Below are positions 9,983-19,842 of a stretch of DNA of 64,000 nt, piece by piece (positions within the stretch are counted from its first letter, which is position 1; every line of letters starts with the position of its first letter). The DNA lies in assembly GCA_021234155.1 (NCBI GenBank), contig JAJEKV010000004.1:23781122-23845121 (forward strand), given 5' to 3'. Under the pieces are notes generated by a model. The model was not told the DNA's origin, made no database searches, and saw only the letters and a list, made by a program, of their open reading frames with translations. The position numbers and the translations under genes were made by a program. This DNA is from Isoetes taiwanensis (lineage: Eukaryota > Streptophyta > Lycopodiopsida > Isoetales > Isoetaceae).

Positions 9983-11593
9983 TTGCTTTTGCCGAATGGT
10001 TCGGTGCTAACAGACCCGACTGAACTCAAGCAACATCTGCATAACCACTTCGAGATGTTTTTGCTGAGAAACATCTTCCCTTCCAATCAGAAATGCGAGA
10101 TGCTATTTTGTCTAGGATTTTCTCCATCATCTCTGGTGAGCACGCGAGTCAATAGAGGTGGCTATGACAGCTGGTGATTTAGGTTCGGCAGTCTTTGAAC
10201 TGAAAAAAGGCAAATGCCCAGGTTTGGATGGTTTGCCAATTGAGTTCTTCCAGGAGTATTGGGAATGGCTGGAGCCAGATGTGTATGATGCTTTCTGTGA
10301 CTTTCGGCGGTCCACAGCTTTGGATAGAATTCTTAACACAGGTGCCATCTCACTCATCCCCAAGATCAAGGATCCTCAGAATATTTCAGACTGGCAATCC
10401 ATCACCTTATTGTCATCCGTATATAAGATCTTCGCCAAGGCTTTTGCAGAGCAGGTAAAGGACATCTTGGCAAAGTCCGTCTCAACAACCCAGTCAGGTT
10501 TTCTTCCAAAACGGTGCATTTTGAACAATGTTGCTGCTGCTTACGAGGGAATTTATTGAGCACGTAAACAAAACCTTCCAGTTGTATACCTTAAGCTTGA
10601 TTTTGCAAAGGCTTATGACAGTGTCAGCTAAGAATTCATGCGCCGATGTATGCTAAGACTAGGATTTAGGGAACAATTCACATCAGATATTATGAAGTTG
10701 CATATCTCTGCTCGGGCGACTGTTATTTCCATGGTAAGCCATCAGATGCCTTTTCACTCGGTCGTGGTATTCGCCAGGGATGCCCTTTAGCACCATTGCT
10801 TTTCATAATTGTTGCAGAGGCTTTGTCGCAGTTATTCACCGTTGCAATCACAGAGGGACTTCTCCATGGTCTTGCAATGGAGGACGTCACACAAGAGGTT
10901 TGCAATCAATATGCAGACGGCACGTTCCTCTTCCTAGTCGCTAATCCTGAGAATCTTGCTGCTGCCAAAATGCTTTTAGATACTTTTTCATTGGCTTCCG
11001 GTGTTCTTGTGGGGTGGCAGAAGTGTATAGCTTTGTGGACATTGGATAATTCGGCTCCGACATGTGTTCACAATTATCCATGGAAATTACTTGCGCATGG
11101 ACAAGCCATCAAGTTATTGGAGATTCCAGTTGGCATCCATGTTACTATGGGAGCTGCATGGGAGGAGATCATTAGGGGTTTGGAGAAGCACTTGTTCTGG
11201 TGGTCCACCGCTAAGTTGTCTCTTGCGGGTCGCATTACAGTGGCCAAGTCAATCCTTAGTAGTACCCATGTTTATATGGCATCCTTATTGCTAGCCCCCA
11301 CAGATCAAAGTGCGTGAGCTCGTTGCAATAGTTCGGAACTTTATTTGGGCAGGTACTGAGGAAGGTGTTGTGGTTAAGGTGGCTTTCCTTCCAAAATGGA
11401 AAGGTGGTCTGGGTATGATGGACTTCTTACTGCAGAGCAAAGTGCTTATTTCAAAGTTCATTTGGAGACTCCTGAATGGTGCGGATGACTCTCCTAGTTC
11501 ACGCCTTTTTAGACAAGCTCTTGGTCACTGTATCCCTCTAGGCAAGAAGGCTGTCAAACCAGTCCTACCTTGGACTCTATTTCAGACTTTGCA
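9983..11593 (+). pseudogene. LINE reverse transcriptase, frameshifted, YADD changed to YADG
   Basis: LPNGSVLTDPTELKQHL starts the RT region. From 10158 the frame gives LKKGKCPGLDGLP, LIPKIKDPQNISDWQSITLL and TTQSGFLPKRC, the classic plant LINE RT blocks 1-3. After a stop at 10559, KLDFAKAYDS (about 10590) holds the first catalytic aspartate. GRGIRQGCPLAPLLF follows in another frame. The key Y-A-D-D box is YADG at 10910-10921. From 11310 a new frame continues FIWAGTEEG and FLPKWKGGLGMMD. Function would be cDNA synthesis at the nicked target; the lost second aspartate and the frame breaks make it inactive. It stops at 11593, at the CACTA end. Confidence 0.85.
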
Positions 11594-11614
11594 CACTACA
11601 AGGGATAGTCGACC
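11594..11614 (+). repeat. Left terminal sequence of the CACTA element
   Basis: CACTACAAGGGATAGTCGAC begins the element. The bases before it, GCA at 11591-11593, would be the 3-bp target duplication, but the partner at the right end was not found. Confidence 0.65.
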
Positions 11615-11720
11615 TTCAACGACGTCGCGACGTCGAAGAACGACGGGTCGTCGTCGAACATCGACGACATCGTCGTTCAACGACGACAACGTCGTTTCGA
11701 CGTCGTTCAACGACGTTTAT
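11612..11720 (+). repeat. Subterminal palindrome cluster, left end
   Basis: A dense run of GACGTCG, TCGTCGTT and the perfect palindromic core GTCGTTCAACGAC in both orientations. CACTA transposase-binding sites are typically short subterminal repeats of this kind. Confidence 0.7.
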
Positions 11721-11724
11721 TCGG

Positions 11725-12241
11725 GGCTAACGGTCGATTGGCACCGCGTGGCATGGTATTGTCGCTGTCAAGGCAGCGGGCTGTTGTCAAAACACGCCAC
11801 CGGACGCCGTTGAACGACGCCTCACAGAGCTGACGCCGCTACTGGCCCCGCGTGGAAATGGCCGCTATTGCCGGGTGTACCAAGGCTGTCAAGAGCGCCA
11901 GCAAGCCGTTGTTGAACGACGCCACACAAAGCCGACGTCTCATGTTGGCCCTCGCGTGGCATGGTCTTTGGTGCAAAGTCGGGCAGCTACGTGTCAAGAC
12001 ACGTCTCTTTGACGCCGTTCAACGACGTGGAGCAGAAGCCGACGGTCGCTCGCCACGCGCGTGGCATTGTGCCCGTGCAAACCGCCTGCCAGGTGTCAAG
12101 ACGCCGCCAAAAAAATGTCGTTGAACGACGCGTTACAACGCCGACGCGGTCACGCCCGCCTCGCTTGGCATGGTGTTTGGTGTCAAGGCGGCTCTGCGGC
12201 GTCGTGACCGCGCCCTCGGCGTCGTTAAACGGCGTCACCAC
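11725..12241 (+). repeat. Five diverged tandem units of about 105 bp with a palindromic core
   Basis: Units start near 11731, 11833, 11936, 12043 and 12145. Each contains CGCGTGGCATGGT or a variant, then GTGTCAAG or a variant, then GACGCCGTT-x-AACGACGCC or a variant, ending AAGCCGAC or similar. The region is much richer in GC and CpG than its surroundings. Sequence similarity between units is moderate, while the GTTxAACGACG core is kept. Confidence 0.7.
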
Positions 12242-12271
12242 GGAGGAAATTATTATTTTTTTGCCAAATAA

Positions 12272-12294
12272 AAACCCTAACCCTAACCCTAACT
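12272..12294 (+). promoter_or_regulatory. Telobox-like AAACCCTAACCCTAACC tract upstream of the small ORF
   Basis: Three consecutive CCCTAA units preceded by AAAA lie about 80 bp upstream of the ATG at 12374. Plant teloboxes (AAACCCTAA) occur in promoters active in dividing cells and bind Myb-type telobox proteins. Three units are far too few for a telomere. Confidence 0.5.
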
Positions 12295-12373
12295 CTACAT
12301 CCACGTTATAAGTGGATCCATCAGTAGCTGCTATTATTCTTATCTTTTGAGTGTTCTTCTCTATCTTGCTATA

Positions 12374-12682
12374 ATGGTCCGGCAGTTGAAGACCACCTTC
12401 GCGCGATATGTTCCTTCTAGCAGTAATCCTCCTCCTCCAAGGGAAGACAACTCCAAAGAACCCCCCGCTTCTCCCCTCGAGAACCCTCCCTTCACCATCG
12501 TGGCAAAGATGAGTGAAAAGGAGCTTCTGATTGCACTAACATCTGGCGTTCCATGCGGGGAACGACTGGTAGAATGGCTCACCGAGCCAAACAAAGAGAA
12601 AACGACGTTAATGGTGCAGATAATGATGCAAATGGTTGCATCAAACTGTCACGTCCTCAGGATGGACATAAGTAATGTATAA
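12374..12682 (+). CDS. Small unrecognised transposon-borne protein (102 residues)
   Basis: The ORF from ATG 12374 (MVRQLKTTFARYV) to a stop at 12682 has a basic start and a Ser/Pro/Glu-rich low-complexity segment (PSSSNPPPPREDNSKEPP, residues 14-32). A predicted helical second half follows (MSEKELLIALTSGVPCGERL, then VEWLTEPNKEKTTL and MVQIMMQMVASN). The frame opens further upstream, at 12347, but 12374 has the better context. It lies between two palindrome clusters and after a telobox, the same arrangement as the genes at 19843 and 21013. I recognise no family. It could be a TNPA-like DNA-binding accessory or cargo; this is inference from position only. Confidence 0.5.
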   Translation: MVRQLKTTFARYVPSSSNPPPPREDNSKEPPASPLENPPFTIVAKMSEKELLIALTSGVPCGERLVEWLTEPNKEKTTLMVQIMMQMVASNCHVLRMDISNV

Positions 12683-12828
12683 GCTTTTTTTTATGAATGG
12701 AAACAATAAGTTTTTTTATCTATTTGTGTTGTCATTGTATAAGCTTATTTTATGAATGGGAACAATCAGTTTTTTTATTTATTTGTGTTATTTGTATTGT
12801 ATGTTGTTTCTGTTATGTTAAACAATCA

Positions 12829-13000
12829 CAGTTGGTCGTTTAACGACGTTATGATCATTTGACGTCGTTAAACGACGTTATGATCATCTGACGTGGCATA
12901 TGAGGGGGCATCAGACGCCCCAAGCTGACGTGGCATGCCTGGGTGTCAGGACACGTCAGCTTAGCGTCGTTAAACGACGTCACACAGACGTCGATAAATG
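12829..13000 (+). repeat. Second palindrome cluster
   Basis: Four or five copies of GTCGTTAAACGAC-type palindromes, at about 12835, 12864, 12965 and neighbouring positions. Between them are GCTGACGTGGCATG and GGTGTCAGGACACGTCAGC, which repeat parts of the 105-bp array. Confidence 0.75.
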
Positions 13001-13204
13001 ACGTTAAATATGGCGGGAACCCGACCGCTCGGGTTATTTACCATTCCTTTGTTATTTTGACTCGTTTGTTTCGGATTTTTTTGCGCCCGTGGGTCTTCAT
13101 AAGGTAAGATCTCTGCTAATTTGTTAATCTTTGTGGTTTTAGAGTTAAACACCTCCAAATGCTAATAGATTAGAAGATTGAATCTTGAAAGTATGTTAAA
13201 AACT

Positions 13205-13420
13205 TGAGGGATGCATGATCAAGGTACTGGTCGGCTCCATCCCGAATGGAGAAGACTAGATGTATCGGGTTTATGCACCTTAGAACAGAAGTTTCAATCT
13301 TCATAGATTACAAAAGATTTGAAAGGTTGCGTGAATAAGGTACTGGTCGACTCCATTTCAAATGGAGAGGACTAGATGTATCGGGTTCAGGCACCCTTCA
13401 ATCAAATGCTTTCTAAATAT
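13205..13420 (+). repeat. Two tandem units of about 116 bp
   Basis: AAGGTACTGGTCG, then CTCCAT-n-ATGGAG, then GACTAGATGTATCGGGTT, occurs from 13221 and again from 13337. The inner CTCCAT/ATGGAG arms form a small stem in both copies. No gene overlaps. Confidence 0.75.
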
Positions 13421-13809
13421 CATAAACGTTGTATGAATCTGAATCTTAAGAAGAAACATTTGATAAAATCTAAAAAAAACATGGATATTTATATTTATTA
13501 TATTATTACATGGTTTTATTAATATTTTATTGTTTACTAGAAAAACAACATGGACGAACGTCGAAGGAATTTGAAGCGTAAAGTGAGAGTAAAGCTTTGA
13601 GAAAGTTACATGGCGACTTGCGCAAGAATGTTACCCCAACAATTGCCACAAATAGTCAATTAGACCCGGTGGACCCGAGTCTTCCTAGAGGCTTTGGTGG
13701 TGTGCATGAAATGAATGTCGCCCGATGTATGTACCATAAACATGTTTGAATGATTAGTTAACTTTATATCCGGATGTTATTTTTTTTTTTTTTTTTTGCG
13801 GTTGTACTT

Positions 13810-13940
13810 GATGAGGCGGTTATATTGCAATTGTTCGATGTGCAAAGGACAAATAAAACGGATGAGAAAGACTGTCCCCGACCATGTTGACAAATATAGT
13901 GAATTCTCGACAAATCCGGTCTTTGGGGTATTCCAACGAG
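13810..13940 (+). pseudogene. Transposase-associated zinc-motif exon of the CACTA transposase
   Basis: One frame reads RLYCNCSMCKGQIKRMRKTV, then PDHVDKYSEFSTNPVFGVFQ. The C-x-C-x2-C-x13-H spacing matches the N-terminal transposase-associated domain common in plant CACTA transposases (CPCxxC...H). This domain is thought to help DNA binding. A T-run lies just upstream (13780-13797) and a GT donor follows at 13941, with an acceptor at 14036-14037. The joined frame does not stay open, so either the exon model is off or the copy is broken here. Confidence 0.5.
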
Positions 13941-14037
13941 GTATAATACGAATCTCATGAACTTCGAATCAACTACTCACATGTACTTGAATCGACATCT
14001 TAACTTAGTTTGCTTGTATTTTGTTAGGAAGAAATTG

Positions 14038-14860
14038 AGAATGAAGTGAGCTCGAAGCAGTATATAGATTTTGGGGTTATGTTGTCATTGGAAGTAGATG
14101 ATGTTGATACTATGAATGCGTTCATAGAAAACCCCTAAAAAAGAAAGCCATCAACTTCCTCAAAGAGTATCCCATTACGTGATAGAACTCGTCGTGCAAT
14201 GGCCGTTGCCAAGATTGGAGGGAATGACAATGTTCATCAAAATTGGAATGTACTAGATCATGTAGAAGAAAATAATCTTCCACCTTCACTAGTCCATTTG
14301 GTCCAGCCCTTTACAGACAAAGATCGTAAGAAATTCAATGCATGGCCTAGAGGCAAGCCAATTATTTATGGGGAGCAATTTACATATTGGGGTAAGGTAC
14401 ATGATCAAAATAGTCGGGTCCCGGTCTTTGGCTGGGATTATATATTATGACGAATACAAAAGTCAAAGATGGTACGACTGTTCCTTTAATGCCATATGTA
14501 GGTCCTGAATATAACTCAGACACTTGGCATAAATTGAGTAAGCATCAGTGGCGCATGCTCATCTATGGCCTAAATTCAAATGCACGAACAATATCCAAGC
14601 CCAGTGACTACGCAAGCTTCACATATATTGATGGTCGTCCTCAGTTGCATGGAAACCTTGCTGCTTTTATTAATAGCTCTATCGAGAATCCTGAAGCTAC
14701 CAATTGTGAATTTGTCGAGGCAAACAAAGACCAAGAAGATTTTTTTAGGCGTAAAATTGACGGGAGATATATCATGGTTTATGCTATAAAAACTTTGTGT
14801 ATTGGTGATGAATTGTTCATTGAATATGAATACGATAGACCAATACCGGAGGTCCTTTGA
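14038..14860 (+). pseudogene. SET-domain-like protein within the CACTA element, interrupted
   Basis: An acidic exon (EEIENEVSSKQYIDF) from 14038 runs through one in-frame TAA near 14137 into a frame (to 14450) with PIIYGEQFTYWGKVHDQN and VFGWDYIL, like the first strands of a SET domain. It stops at TGA 14448-14450, overlapping ATG 14447. The next frame, to 14860, carries YIDGRPQLHGNLAAFINSS, then ATNCEF, then YIMVYAIKTLCIGDELFIEY, the C-terminal SET core. SET domains methylate lysines with S-adenosylmethionine. Here the usual NHSC motif is NSSI, so the pseudoknot is altered and activity is doubtful. It lies between the zinc-motif exon and TNP2 on the same strand. A captured host gene or a transposon-specific SET family are both possible. 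Confidence 0.6.
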
Positions 14861-14905
14861 TGCTGTACTCAAATTACTCATATAATTTTCGTCGGAATGC
14901 ACCCT

Positions 14906-14990
14906 TCTTCTTCTTCTTCTTCTTCTTCTTCGAATTCTTCTTCTTCTTCTTCTTCTTCTTTTTCGAATTCTTCGAATTCTTCTTCTCTTG
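14906..14990 (+). repeat. TTC microsatellite with interspersed CGAATTC
   Basis: (TTC)n interrupted by three GAATTC blocks, lying between the SET-like frame and the first TNP2 exon. The poly-Phe or poly-Ser frames here are artefacts of the repeat. Confidence 0.9.
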
Positions 14991-15155
14991 GAATGAGATT
15001 GCACATATTGAAGATAAATGTGTATTATATCTTCAATATATGCTTTGATTATGACATAAAATTTTATATTTCGTTCGTTATTAAATGCTTAAAATTTAAC
15101 AAACACGGGCTCTCAATGCATGTGTCAATCACGTATATATTTCGTTTAATCTGAC

Positions 15156-17896
15156 GTGCAGGGTAGGCAAGTGGATATGAGACCACATCCAAGCGTACTG
15201 AATTGGCGACATCAAAAGTCATTGCGGATAGCAGAATTAGAATGCATTGAGCAGTATGGTACAAACATGGGCACAACGCATAATGAAGAGTACAATGATG
15301 AAGATGAACAGGAATACGATGATGAAGATGATGACAATGCCCCTGTGGACGACTTCATGGAAGTTGAGGAACCCATAGCCGACATGTTAGATGCATTTGG
15401 CCCAATCTTCGACAATGACCTAGATGACGATATAAATACTCCTAACGATGGTCATGAAGATCACGTTTTATTGGAGGAGGCGCATAAAGCATTATATCCA
15501 GGTGCAAGCATATCTATATTGACGACATCTTTATTGATATTAAACCTTCAAGCCAAATTCAAATGGAGCAATGCCAGTGTTACGGCTTTGTTAGAGTAAG
15601 TACAATTGCAATCACTTGACTTATTGAATTTGTAGTTGAATGTATACGTAAAGGTCCGCTTTTTTATACGAGGTTATTGCAAGAGAAAATACTCCCACAA
15701 GGGAACACTATGCCCAAAAGTCGCAATGAAATAAAAAATATATTGGCAGCTACTGGTTTAGGCTACCATAAGATTCACGCTTGTCCAAATGATTGCATGG
15801 TATATTATCCGAATGACATCTACAAGAACACAGAAACATGCCCTAAATGTGGTGCCTCTAGGTACAACGCAGATGCCAAGGGAAAGACCGTCCCGATGAA
15901 GGTGGTTCGCTACTTTCCATTGATCCCTCGCGATAAGGCTATTGTTTCGATGTGAATCTCTAACTTCGCTCATGGGTTGGTGTGCCGCTAATGCGTCGAA
16001 AGTGACAATGTACTCCGCGTGGTTAGTGATTTTGCAAGCAATGGAAGCATATTGATGAAACATGGCGGAATTTGGAAGAGAGCCACGAAATCTCAGATTA
16101 GGGTTGGCAAGCGGATGGTGTTAATCCTTATGGACGTCAATCGGTCGGCGTGGTCAACTTGGCGATGAGTGTTGATCAACTATAATTTACCACCGTGGTT
16201 ACTCATGAAGACTAGCCATTTAATGGTAGTACTATTAGTTCCAGGACCGAAGAGCCCGGAAAGTCTAGATCCGTGATCTCGAAAATAGTTATTGATGAGC
16301 TTTTGACATTGTGGAGTGAAGGTATTGAAGTTTACGATGTCTCAAGAGAACTTCGTCTTTGAAGCGAAGATTTACTTTGAGAGCAATCTTAATGTGGACA
16401 ACGGCGATTGGCTTTGGTTTGTATGAACTCTCACGGACTTCAAAGTGTCCGGATATGCGGCATGTCACTTGTATGGGTTTGAACAGTTGAACTCTCGCCC
16501 GGTCAGCGGCATTGCACAAAAATGTCTATGCAAACTTCAAGAGATATCTGCCAATGGAAAATCGACTTCGATACGTAGGTCCAAGAGAAAAACATTGCAC
16601 TGAAGAGCCTCCCAAAAGGTTGACAATGAGAGATTGGGGTAACATGTGGGATGCCGCTGAAGGAAATAAGGTTAAGGGAATGAAGTGGAAAGCATCCTTC
16701 TTCCTTCTACCCTATTGGACAGAATTGAAGATCCATCATCTTCTTGATCCCATGCACATCTTTAAAAACGTTTTGGCGTCTATTTGGAGGCACGTCACTG
16801 GACGTAAGGACACAGATGCAGCACCAGAAGATCTACAAGAAGCTGGATCAAAATCTAAAGCATGGTTAAATGTCGAAGAAGGAATAAGGCCACAAGTGGA
16901 TTGGATCGTGCCTAGAAAATGTATGAAACCCGTTCGAGAAGCGATCAAGGCAATAAAGACTCCGACAGGATATATGCATTCATTGCGTAATTGTTTCTCT
17001 AACGAAGGGGAGTTAACTGGGTTGAAATCTCATGATTGGCATAAGATGTTGCAGTTTGTTATGCCTATTGTTCTCGAGGGGTCGCGATGCCGCAGAAGCC
17101 GGTCCACTACGTGCAATATGTCTCCCTATCGAGTTTTTCGAGGTTAAGTGCACGGTTTAGAAAACACTTTCGATCTTTGAACTCTCACTTAACTTTTTTC
17201 TTTCTTAAATGATATTTAGATGGATTACAAGGAAGGAGATACCGACAAATGAAATTGCGGACATGCGAACTAAGGTCATTGAGGCATGTTGTATCTTTGG
17301 AGAAAGAATTCCCAACAAGTTTTACGGACATACAAACTCACTTACTAGTGCATTTAGTGGACGAAGTAGAGCTTGCGAGGCACAACAAATCTTAGATGGA
17401 TGTTTTTATAGAACGCTTTCGAAGGTCCTCAAGGACTTCAGACGTCGAAGGCAAGGCCGAGGAGGGTTGCATGGCGAGGGTTGGTTAGCACGAGTCATTA
17501 TTCTATGTCACCGAGTTCTTGGCGATCTACACCCCAATGCTCCGATTATGGACCGATGAAGACACTCCAACTATAATTGGAGAAGTTTCGAAGGAAGACC
17601 ACAGAAGAAATTGTTCACACTAGAAGAACAGGCAAAAGTCAATAAGTTTCTCATCTACAACTCCACTCCCATGGAGAAATGGATAAAAAAAATACGAGGA
17701 AGAAAAAATAAAGAGAGATGAGGAGAGAAGACGCTATCGACAAAAGAATCGCAAACAACCACTTCCAGATCATCTAGGGGTCCTGCCAAGTGAGATAAAC
17801 AATAAATGGCTGCTCGAACAACTAGAGATGGCAAGGCAACGTGGCGAACATGTTTCTAGCGAAGAATTTGCATATGCTAAAGGCGTGTCACTATTT
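15156..17896 (+). pseudogene. TNP2-type CACTA transposase, frameshifted
   Basis: Exon 15156-15595 carries an acidic stretch (residues 45-100) and then LLEEAHKALYPG. A 77-bp intron (15596-15672, GTAAGT...AG) joins in phase to LLQEKILPQGNTMPKS, LGYHKIHACPNDCMVYYPND and CPKCGASRYN, the TNP2 zinc-like region. After a stop near 15955 the match continues in broken frames: NYNLPPWL is at about 16180 and LLVPGPKSPES at about 16237. The frame at 16512-17147 holds KWKASFFLLPYWTELKIHHL, DPMHIFKNV and LKSHDWHKMLQFVMP. A further frame near 17330-17570 reads THLLVHLVDEVELA (DUF4218-like), with ESLFYVTEFLAIYTP and a charged tail. TNP2 catalyses excision; at least three frame breaks make it inactive. Confidence 0.88.
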
Positions 17897-17970
17897 GTAA
17901 GTGCAACTTAATAGCATATAATTCACGAGTTTCGTTCGTTATTTTGAACATTTGTTCCTTTACTTTGTAG

Positions 17971-18470
17971 TATAATTCATATGCATCAATATGGTCTTCT
18001 GGTGCTCACTTTCGACGACAAAGTGTGGATCATGGCAAACGACTTATGATTGTGGTATATCAGCAAAGTTTAGTACAGCTTTGCCGGGGGTAGTAGTGGA
18101 CCCAAACCCAATCGAGGCAATGTTGGAATGGATTGGTACTATAAAGACTATCATGGAGGTTGATGTCGGTAGTGCATTCAAAACAATGTTGTTTGATGCC
18201 GAATGGTTTGATCTTGTGTGTATCGGTGCTCATGCCACGATCACGCAAAGATCCGAAAGTGGCTGTATTCACTAGATTCAACTCGTCGGTATATCGTGGT
18301 CAAGACACACTTTCGTGAGGGTTGAGCAATGTGAACAAGTATGTTTACTTGGATGCAATAAAATTTATATATGTCATTAACAAAGGAACTAATGTAATAG
18401 AGGTTTTGTAGGTCACCTTCGTTCGGATCCTTTGCAAGATCGGTGGTGGTTCGTAGTTCCATGTAAAGGC
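17971..18470 (+). pseudogene. C-terminal DUF4216-like part of the CACTA transposase
   Basis: A 74-bp intron (17897-17970, GTAAGT...TTTGTAG) joins KGVSLF in phase to YNSYASIWSSGAHFRRQSVD. Broken frames follow with MLFDAEWFDLV (18187-18219) and DPKVAVFTRFNSSVYRGQD (about 18249-18305), and near 18420 a frame reading SDPLQDRWWFVVP. This is the order seen in the DUF4216 region at the C-terminus of plant TNP2 proteins (K..LF..DWFD, then F.R, then W.VV). Stops and frameshifts separate the pieces. Positions 18500-18940 hold no gene apart from short AT-rich repeats (CCCTTCAAAAT at about 18816 and 18861). Confidence 0.65.
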
Positions 18471-18940
18471 TCGCTCCCGCATATTTGAAGGTGAAGAAGA
18501 GATGGCGGTCGAATAGGGAGGTTGGGGGGCTAGACTATTGTCATGATAGAAGACTACCATCGATTGAACCTTCATTACTTTATTATGATTATATTTTCTT
18601 CCCACATATGAATAAGAAAAACTTTGGCATGCTTAATTTGTGTATACTACAAACCATATTAGGCAACATTAGTATTGCAACCGGGTTATCATAGACATTT
18701 ATGCCAAGTTAATTGGCAGCCTAGTATAGACCTATGGCTTGCAAGCGCCGATCAGGGCAGTCCTACATACAGTTGAGTACACGCTTTATGTTTAATTAAT
18801 CATAAAATGTGAAGATTCCCTTCAAAATGCAAGATTCATATACAAAAATCATATATGTATTCCCTTCAAAATACAAAATTCATATAAAAAAACCCATACA
18901 CAATTCAAATACACAAAACAAAGTGGATGCCAGTGCACAT

Positions 18941-19450
18941 CTAGCGGTATATATCAGCATCCAGTGTGATCCACTCGCAGGCTCGAAGGTGCTCGACGGT
19001 GATTTCCTCCACCCCGTCAGAACAAGCCTCCCGAAGCATGGAATCCAAGCCCTCCGGCGTGGTGTCTGTTTCCCCAAGGAATTCATGTACGAGCACTTCC
19101 CGCATGCCCTGGTTGGTCTGGTGCAACTTTTGAAAGTAGGGCTTCAGCAAATGTTTCCCTTCCCAAAGGCCCCTATCCTCTAGCATACGGGCCAAGCACA
19201 ACGAGCTCACCATGCATTTCTTCAGGCATTCGAGCCTGTATTAAGGGAAGGTCCCGGCCTCCCAGTAACGTGAGCGAGGTCTTTCTTGCCCCCTATCCCA
19301 CAGCTTTGTCATGGCTTGCTTGAACTCCGGCCTTTCTTGGGTTAGGTTCGTCTCTAGCCACTCAGACTGGAGGCAGTTCAGATGCTCCAGCAGCGCCTGC
19401 ACAGCCTCTGGTGCGGCATCAAGCGGGCATGCATCAGGAGAAGCGGCCAT
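18941..19450 (-). CDS. Unrecognised two-exon minus-strand gene inside the CACTA element
   Basis: ATG at 19450, in GCCATGGCC context, starts MAASPDACPLDAAPEAVQAL. The frame runs to one TAA at 19241-19243 and then stays open in the same phase to a stop at 18941. A 66-bp intron (19236-19301, GTGGGA...TTAATACAG) would remove exactly that stop and keep the frame, giving TKLLECLKKCMVSSL. The product would be about 147 residues, mostly helical and rich in Leu, Glu and Cys, with no motif I recognise. A CT-rich leader and a TATA-like box lie upstream. It runs opposite to TNP2. The spliced model is inference; without it this is an ORF with one stop. Confidence 0.45.
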
Positions 19451-19557
19451 GGCAGATGTAGGTGAGGAGCTCTGACGAAGGAGGAGGAGGAGGAAGCTGG
19501 AGGGCGGAGGAGCAGAGGACGGAGGGCGGCGGAGAAGCTGGAGGACTAATAGGGCAA

Positions 19558-19564
19558 TATATAT
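19558..19564 (-). promoter_or_regulatory. TATA-like box for the minus-strand gene
   Basis: CATATATATTG on the minus strand lies about 108 bp upstream of the ATG at 19450. It is followed by a pyrimidine-rich leader (CTCC/CTTCC repeats), as in many plant promoters. Confidence 0.4.
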
Positions 19565-19599
19565 GGCATTTCAGCATACGAAAACAAAACAAATTTCGT

Positions 19600-19695
19600 A
19601 CGACGTCGCAATAACCGAGAACGTCGTTATAGACGTCGTTAAACGACGTCTGAACGTCGTTAAACGACGTCTATACGTCTTAAAACGACGTCTCT
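19600..19695 (+). repeat. Third palindrome cluster
   Basis: Two perfect copies of ACGTCGTTAAACGACGT, plus partial arms AACGTCGTTATAGACGTCG and ACGTCTTAAAACGACGT. It separates the divergent genes at 19450 (minus) and 19843 (plus). Confidence 0.85.
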
Positions 19696-19842
19696 GTTCC
19701 TTTAAATGTCATCGGCCGGCTTTCATTTTTTTTCATTTCTTTTATGATTTGAGTATTGCGCTACTCGCTTTGAACGATCCTCAGATCCTAGTTTTTCATT
19801 GCAGTTATTGTGAGAGTTTTTTCTTTATTGCTTTTGGGATAC

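Larger units (their letters stand above)
5277..11593 (+). mobile_element. Decayed L1-type LINE (non-LTR retrotransposon), split by two insertions
   Basis: The order on the plus strand is an ORF1-like region (5277 to about 6650), an AP-type endonuclease (7218-7925), a linker (about 7980-8350), reverse transcriptase (9983 to about 11300), and the start of the C-terminal region (to 11593). It is interrupted at about 8360-9982 by an LTR-like piece. It ends abruptly at 11593, where the CACTA terminus begins, and I did not find its 3' tail further on. Frameshifts and stops occur throughout and the RT active site is altered, so it is not autonomous. LINEs move by target-primed reverse transcription. 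Confidence 0.85.

Noticed and set aside
12272-12294. Interstitial telomere
   Set aside because: Only about three CCCTAA units, and the usual plant telomere unit is CCCTAAA. A promoter telobox fits better.
14857-15154. Poly-Phe and poly-Ser ORFs over the TTC repeat, and the poly-Arg ORF on the other strand
   Set aside because: They are direct translations of a microsatellite with no supporting context.
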